In this document: piece by piece, positions 16,941 through 20,439 of the stretch
Numbering within the stretch: the first letter of the stretch is position 1
How the letters are laid out: every line of letters starts with the position of its first letter
Source: a virus
Direction: 5' to 3' (one strand)
IMG/VR virus record: IMGVR_UViG_3300013099_000113
Span: 1 to 20,439 of that record
DNA length: 20,439 bases
Position numbers and translations under genes: made by a program
Notes under the pieces: model-generated
What the model was told of the DNA's origin: nothing
Database searches by the model: none
Seen by the model: only the letters and a program-made list of their open reading frames with translations

Positions 16941-19900
16941 ATGGATGAAGAAAAAGCATTAGAGCTATATAACTTTTTCAATAAAGAAGGTTATGATTTA
17001 GGAGATATTGATAATTTTAAATCAGCCTTATCAGATGAAGTAAAAGGTAAAGAGTTGCATACTTTCTTTAACGCTGAAGGATATGATGTAGGAGATATTA
17101 AAAACTTTAACTTAAAAAAAAAAGACGATGGAGAACTTACTTCAACTCGTCAAGAATCGGATTTACCTATACAGGAAGAGACTACAAAGTTTCCTTTGGT
17201 TACAGAAGAGAAAGTAGGGGAGATAAAACTTAGTGATAAAGAACTAGGTAAGGAAGTGAATGGAGAAGATGGGATACCTGAGCAAACCCGTAGAGAGCAA
17301 GAAGCTAAAGAGTACTTTACAAACTTACGTGAAGAGTCAATCAATGAACCCGTAGCTGAAACATATAATAAATACAAGAAGTTAGGGGTTCTTGAAGAAG
17401 ATATTATTTCTAAAATAAAAGATGAAAAAGGAATAGCACCACAACAGATTAACTTTATTAAAGACTTACCTGATGAAAAGCGACAAGCCCTTTTTGAATA
17501 TTCATTAAATAGAGCAGAAAACTTAAGCAAAGAGACCATGAACATTATGGCTCTTAATTCAACACTTGAAGAACAATATAAAAACTTAACAAAGGCTCAC
17601 CTACAGTATGAAAGAATATATAAAAATGCTGAAGAAAAAGGAACTACCCCTAACATTACTGAGAAGTTTTATACCGATTGGAAAGCAGTAATTGATGAAG
17701 CAGAGTCTATTGAGAAAAATGTTAACTCCAACAATAAAAAAATAGAAGATAATTCTGAAGACTTGAGTACGTTTGACGATGAATTAGATTTATTCAAACG
17801 AACTTATGATTCTTCAAAGAACTTTTGGGGGAAAGCTAGATGGGCAGCAACAGAGCACACAGTAGGGTTTGAACAAAAAAGAAGTAAGGCATGGCTATCA
17901 CTTTTAATGTCAGTTAGTGCGGGTAAAAATATATTCGATAAGGAGCAATATAAAAAGGAGAGAGAGCAATATGTAGCAGAGTGGGTTGGAAATGAAGATT
18001 ACAATAAAGATGCGCTTAAATATGTTAGAGGTCAATCTGAGGGGTTAAGAAAAGATTTAAAAATAGCTGATATAAATTCCACATCAGACTTTGGGGAGTG
18101 GGCATCTGAGCAAATCGCAAAACAGTTAGGGATTATAGCTGTAATATCTGCAACCGGAGGCACTACTGGTTCAAGTATGATAGGTGTTGGAACAGCAGGG
18201 ACTAAGGAGTTGGAGATGAAGATTGAAAATGAGACTAAAAAGGTCAAATATACACCAACAGAAATATCCTTAGCTTCAATAGGGTATGGGATTACTGAAG
18301 CAGGGTTTGAAATGCTAGGTACAGCAGTTATTTTAAAGCGAGGTAAAAGAGCATATAGGTCAATCTTAAAGGATGGAACAAAAGAAACCTTTACAAAAGG
18401 AGTTGGTAAGTTTGTAAAAGGAAACTTTACAGCAACAACTCTTGAATCAACAACTGAAGGATTTACAAGTTATTTTCAAAACGCAATCGATAAATTTGGA
18501 TTGGGTCATAAGGATGTGAGCTTGTATAGAGGGATGGGAGACGCAATGGCTTCCGGTGGGTTCATGGGGTCTGCCATGCATGCATCACCAATTATTACAG
18601 GAAACCTACTTAAACCTTTTTCAGAAAGAAAGAATAGAGAACATGTAGCTACTAATTTAGAGAAGATTAAAATATTTAAAGAGCAACTTGAAAATGATAA
18701 CTCTACTGAAATTGAAAAAATATTAAATAAAGGAATTGCTAAACTTGAAGAGGAAAATAAAAAGATACTTGAATCTGAAATTGCTAAGGTAGATAGTATG
18801 GAAGAGGGTGATGTAAAGGAGCTTATTAATGTCGATGAAAAACTAGAGCAAAGGGAAGCAATTAAATCTGAGATTGACAGAAATAAAGAAATGTCAGATG
18901 AAATGAAAGAAGATGTCTCTAAAGAGAATGATAATATTATTTCAGAACTATATACTAGAAAGCAAACTATCCTTAATAAATATAAAAATAAAGAAGGTAA
19001 AGTATTAAGTATTGTAGATACACCTGTGACTCTTACTAAGCAAGGTGGAAGTGAAGTTGCTCCGGTTAAGGGAGAGGCGTACCTTGATGGTAAAACATTA
19101 GTTATAGAGGACAGTGAAGGTAATATATATGAGGTAGGAAACATAGATGAGATTGGATTTAGAGATTTAGAGGAGATGGGAATATCTCAAGATAAGTCTA
19201 GGGTATCCACTAAAGGGGGAGATGTAACACTGGATGGAGAAATAGTAGTTGCAACAGGTAAGCATACCACTAAACCAAATAAGGAAGGAAAGTTCCCTAA
19301 AAACACTAGAGTGGAAGTAACCAATAAGCAAGGAGATAAAACATTTACATTAAGGGGGCAGACTGCTCAAGATATGATTTATCAATTAACATTAAAAGAA
19401 AAAGAAGATGGCAATTTACAAAGTGAAGAAAAAAAAGACACCAAAGAGAAAAGCGACAACGGTAATAAAGAACCCGTACAACAAGTCAAAGAGAAAGAGA
19501 GTTACAAAGGTGAGCAAGAAATAGTAAAGGAAAAGCCACCTAAAAAGGAGGGTATAGTTAAGAAAGTAAAGGCGTGGGCTGATAAGAAAAGTAAAGAGTT
19601 TGATAAAGCTCACGCTAAAGCTGAAGAAGAGTATAATAAATCTGAGCAAAAGAAGATAGATAAGAAAAAAGATAAGGATAACAGGGAGGATAATATAAAA
19701 AACCGAACAGACGCTCAAAAGAAAAGAGATACAAAAAAAGAAGAGAATAAAAAACGTAAAGCTGAATATAATAAAAAGAAAAAAGAAGAGGTAGAGGAAA
19801 TAATAGAAGTTATAAAAGAAACTCCAAAGAAAGAGAGAAAGATAAAAGAAAGTAAGAAGGTAAAGAAAGTAAAGAAAAGTATAATATCTAAAGCTAAGTT

Positions 19901-20439
19901 GTCTAATATAGAGAAAAAATTAATTGAAAAATTAAAAGGCTCAAGAGAGACAGTTAGTGAGTATATCGGAAGACTAATTGACGGTACAGCTAAAGTGCAT
20001 GTTAAACTTAAAGACCTTGTATCAAAAATTAATAAAAACATTAAAAGAGCATTATTAGGTATAATGATAATGTCTTCTGTAACAATTGGTGGAAAGGAAA
20101 TATCTAGCATTCCTGTAATAAATGATTATATAGAACAGAACATAAGCGATGATGTAGCGAATGTGGTTAAGATGGAGTATTCTGATATACTAGATGTAGC
20201 TCCAAATATAATAGATTATATGACAGGATTGGGCTCTTATGCTGAAACCGTATCAGATGTAAGTAATATTTTAGAAAAAGCTACACCTGAAACAATAGAG
20301 GTAGTAGAAGCTAAAGAAGAGGTTAAGGAAGAACATTTCTTAGAATCAGGAATAAATTTAGGCAAACCTGTAATGACAACTAAGAGTGGTGGAAAAGTAA
20401 GACCATATGTTATAGACTTAACCCATGAAGTATATATAG
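16941..20439 (+). CDS. Giant multidomain virion protein, N-terminal 1166 residues (runs off the window)
   Basis: Starts one base after the previous stop and stays open through 1166 codons to the edge. Order: two copies of a 30-residue repeat (9-26 and 39-56, sharing FFNxEGYDxGDIxNF); charged helices (57-380); a Gly/Ala-rich hydrophobic region (LGIIAVISATGGTTGSSMIG at 396-415 and 442-465, ESTTEGFTSYFQN 502-514, DAMASGGFMGSAM about 534-546); coiled coil (about 566-690); a beta domain (about 690-815); a Lys/Glu-rich stretch (819-980); and a short hydrophobic segment (ALLGIMIMSSVTIG, 1037-1050). The repeat and the amphipathic Gly-rich part recall giant internal proteins of Bacteroidota phages and, by place and size, T7 gp16 (1318 residues), which is ejected and spans the envelope. 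No peptidase, transglycosylase or polymerase motif is visible in this part; catalytic domains may lie beyond 20439. Function is inference. Confidence 0.55.
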   Translation, partial: MDEEKALELYNFFNKEGYDLGDIDNFKSALSDEVKGKELHTFFNAEGYDVGDIKNFNLKKKDDGELTSTRQESDLPIQEETTKFPLVTEEKVGEIKLSDKELGKEVNGEDGIPEQTRREQEAKEYFTNLREESINEPVAETYNKYKKLGVLEEDIISKIKDEKGIAPQQINFIKDLPDEKRQALFEYSLNRAENLSKETMNIMALNSTLEEQYKNLTKAHLQYERIYKNAEEKGTTPNITEKFYTDWKAVIDEAESIEKNVNSNNKKIEDNSEDLSTFDDELDLFKRTYDSSKNFWGKARWAATEHTVGFEQKRSKAWLSLLMSVSAGKNIFDKEQYKKEREQYVAEWVGNEDYNKDALKYVRGQSEGLRKDLKIADINSTSDFGEWASEQIAKQLGIIAVISATGGTTGSSMIGVGTAGTKELEMKIENETKKVKYTPTEISLASIGYGITEAGFEMLGTAVILKRGKRAYRSILKDGTKETFTKGVGKFVKGNFTATTLESTTEGFTSYFQNAIDKFGLGHKDVSLYRGMGDAMASGGFMGSAMHASPIITGNLLKPFSERKNREHVATNLEKIKIFKEQLENDNSTEIEKILNKGIAKLEEENKKILESEIAKVDSMEEGDVKELINVDEKLEQREAIKSEIDRNKEMSDEMKEDVSKENDNIISELYTRKQTILNKYKNKEGKVLSIVDTPVTLTKQGGSEVAPVKGEAYLDGKTLVIEDSEGNIYEVGNIDEIGFRDLEEMGISQDKSRVSTKGGDVTLDGEIVVATGKHTTKPNKEGKFPKNTRVEVTNKQGDKTFTLRGQTAQDMIYQLTLKEKEDGNLQSEEKKDTKEKSDNGNKEPVQQVKEKESYKGEQEIVKEKPPKKEGIVKKVKAWADKKSKEFDKAHAKAEEEYNKSEQKKIDKKKDKDNREDNIKNRTDAQKKRDTKKEENKKRKAEYNKKKKEEVEEIIEVIKETPKKERKIKESKKVKKVKKSIISKAKLSNIEKKLIEKLKGSRETVSEYIGRLIDGTAKVHVKLKDLVSKINKNIKRALLGIMIMSSVTIGGKEISSIPVINDYIEQNISDDVANVVKMEYSDILDVAPNIIDYMTGLGSYAETVSDVSNILEKATPETIEVVEAKEEVKEEHFLESGINLGKPVMTTKSGGKVRPYVIDLTHEVYI
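16965..17108 (+). repeat. Duplicated 30-residue N-terminal motif of the giant protein
   Basis: Residues 9-26 (LYNFFNKEGYDLGDIDNF) and 39-56 (LHTFFNAEGYDVGDIKNF) match at 13 of 18 positions, 90 bases apart. I recall motifs of the type LY-x-x-L-x-x-x-GYD-hydrophobic-G-x-x-x-x-F at the N-termini of very large proteins in other Bacteroidota phages, where they look like modular docking tags. That role is inference. Confidence 0.85.
17114..17123 (+). other. A10 tract, possible slippage site in the giant gene
   Basis: A run of ten A (codons TTA AAA AAA AAA GAC) directly after the second N-terminal repeat. Such runs can cause RNA polymerase or ribosome slippage. A shift in either direction meets a stop within about 110 bases (TAG at 17231-17233 in the -1 frame, TAG at 17215-17217 in the +1 frame). 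It would release a short product carrying only the two repeats. No stimulatory structure was identified. Confidence 0.4.

Noticed and set aside
18506-19144. 212-residue open frame on the minus strand
   Set aside because: It lies fully inside the giant + strand gene and reads as a Ser/Leu/Phe-rich low-complexity string, as expected for the complement of Lys/Glu-rich coding sequence. The same applies to the other minus-strand frames (for example 5990-6400, 16378-16821, 17150-17545, 19416-20110).
20379-20439. L,D-transpeptidase or peptidase domain in the giant protein
   Set aside because: The last visible segment (KVRPYVIDLTHEVYI) is only suggestive. No catalytic motif is present before the window ends.
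1-20439. tRNA genes, integrase, attachment sites or insertion sequences
   Set aside because: The gaps are too short for tRNAs (the largest are 74 and 90 bases and are filled by hairpins and a promoter). No recombinase or transposase motif appears in any large frame.

Overview
This window is a segment of a double-stranded DNA tailed-phage genome. It carries the DNA-packaging, capsid, portal-tail and probable internal-protein genes. All genes lie on the + strand, coding density is about 98%, base composition is strongly AT-rich, and there is no gene-free stretch above about 100 bases. The likely host is a member of the Bacteroidota. Three intergenic sites carry the identical 10-mer TATCTTTGCA, which matches the Bacteroidota -7 promoter element TAnnTTTG. 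Starts lack Shine-Dalgarno sequences and sit in A/T-rich leaders with A at -3 (11 of 12). The terminase, portal, major capsid and large tail proteins have the size, order and motifs of crAss-like podoviruses (order Crassvirales) and relatives such as Cellulophaga phages. That placement rests on remembered family features, not on a search.

Layout. (1) Positions 1-5616: the possible tail of an upstream gene, a 178-residue protein that may be a GroES/gp31-like co-chaperonin, the large terminase and the portal. These are packed with 1-base gaps or overlaps. (2) Positions 5637-8137: a promoter, a probable scaffolding protein, the major capsid protein, and a strong hairpin immediately after the capsid gene. 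(3) Positions 8169-8984: a capsid-associated structural protein, then a clear Rho-independent terminator. (4) Positions 8988-14648: a second promoter a few bases after that terminator, two ring/adaptor-type proteins with a 1-base stop/start overlap, and a 1335-residue tail stabilisation (muzzle) protein. (5) Positions 14655-20439: a third promoter, then three genes of increasing size (193, 546 and more than 1166 residues). Their order, sizes and composition recall the internal, ejected virion proteins of podoviruses (T7 gp14-gp15-gp16). The last gene runs off the window.

How they work together (inference). Scaffolding and capsid proteins build the prohead around the portal, perhaps with help from the co-chaperonin-like protein. 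The terminase packages DNA through the portal. The ring proteins and the 1335-residue protein seal and extend the portal as a short tail. The last three proteins would be stored in the virion and ejected at infection. Transcription appears divided into at least three modules by the repeated promoter, the terminator and the post-capsid hairpin, which would let capsid protein be made in excess. The most interesting features are the putative ejection-protein operon with its giant repeat-headed protein, the co-chaperonin-like gene beside the terminase, and the modular late-gene regulation.
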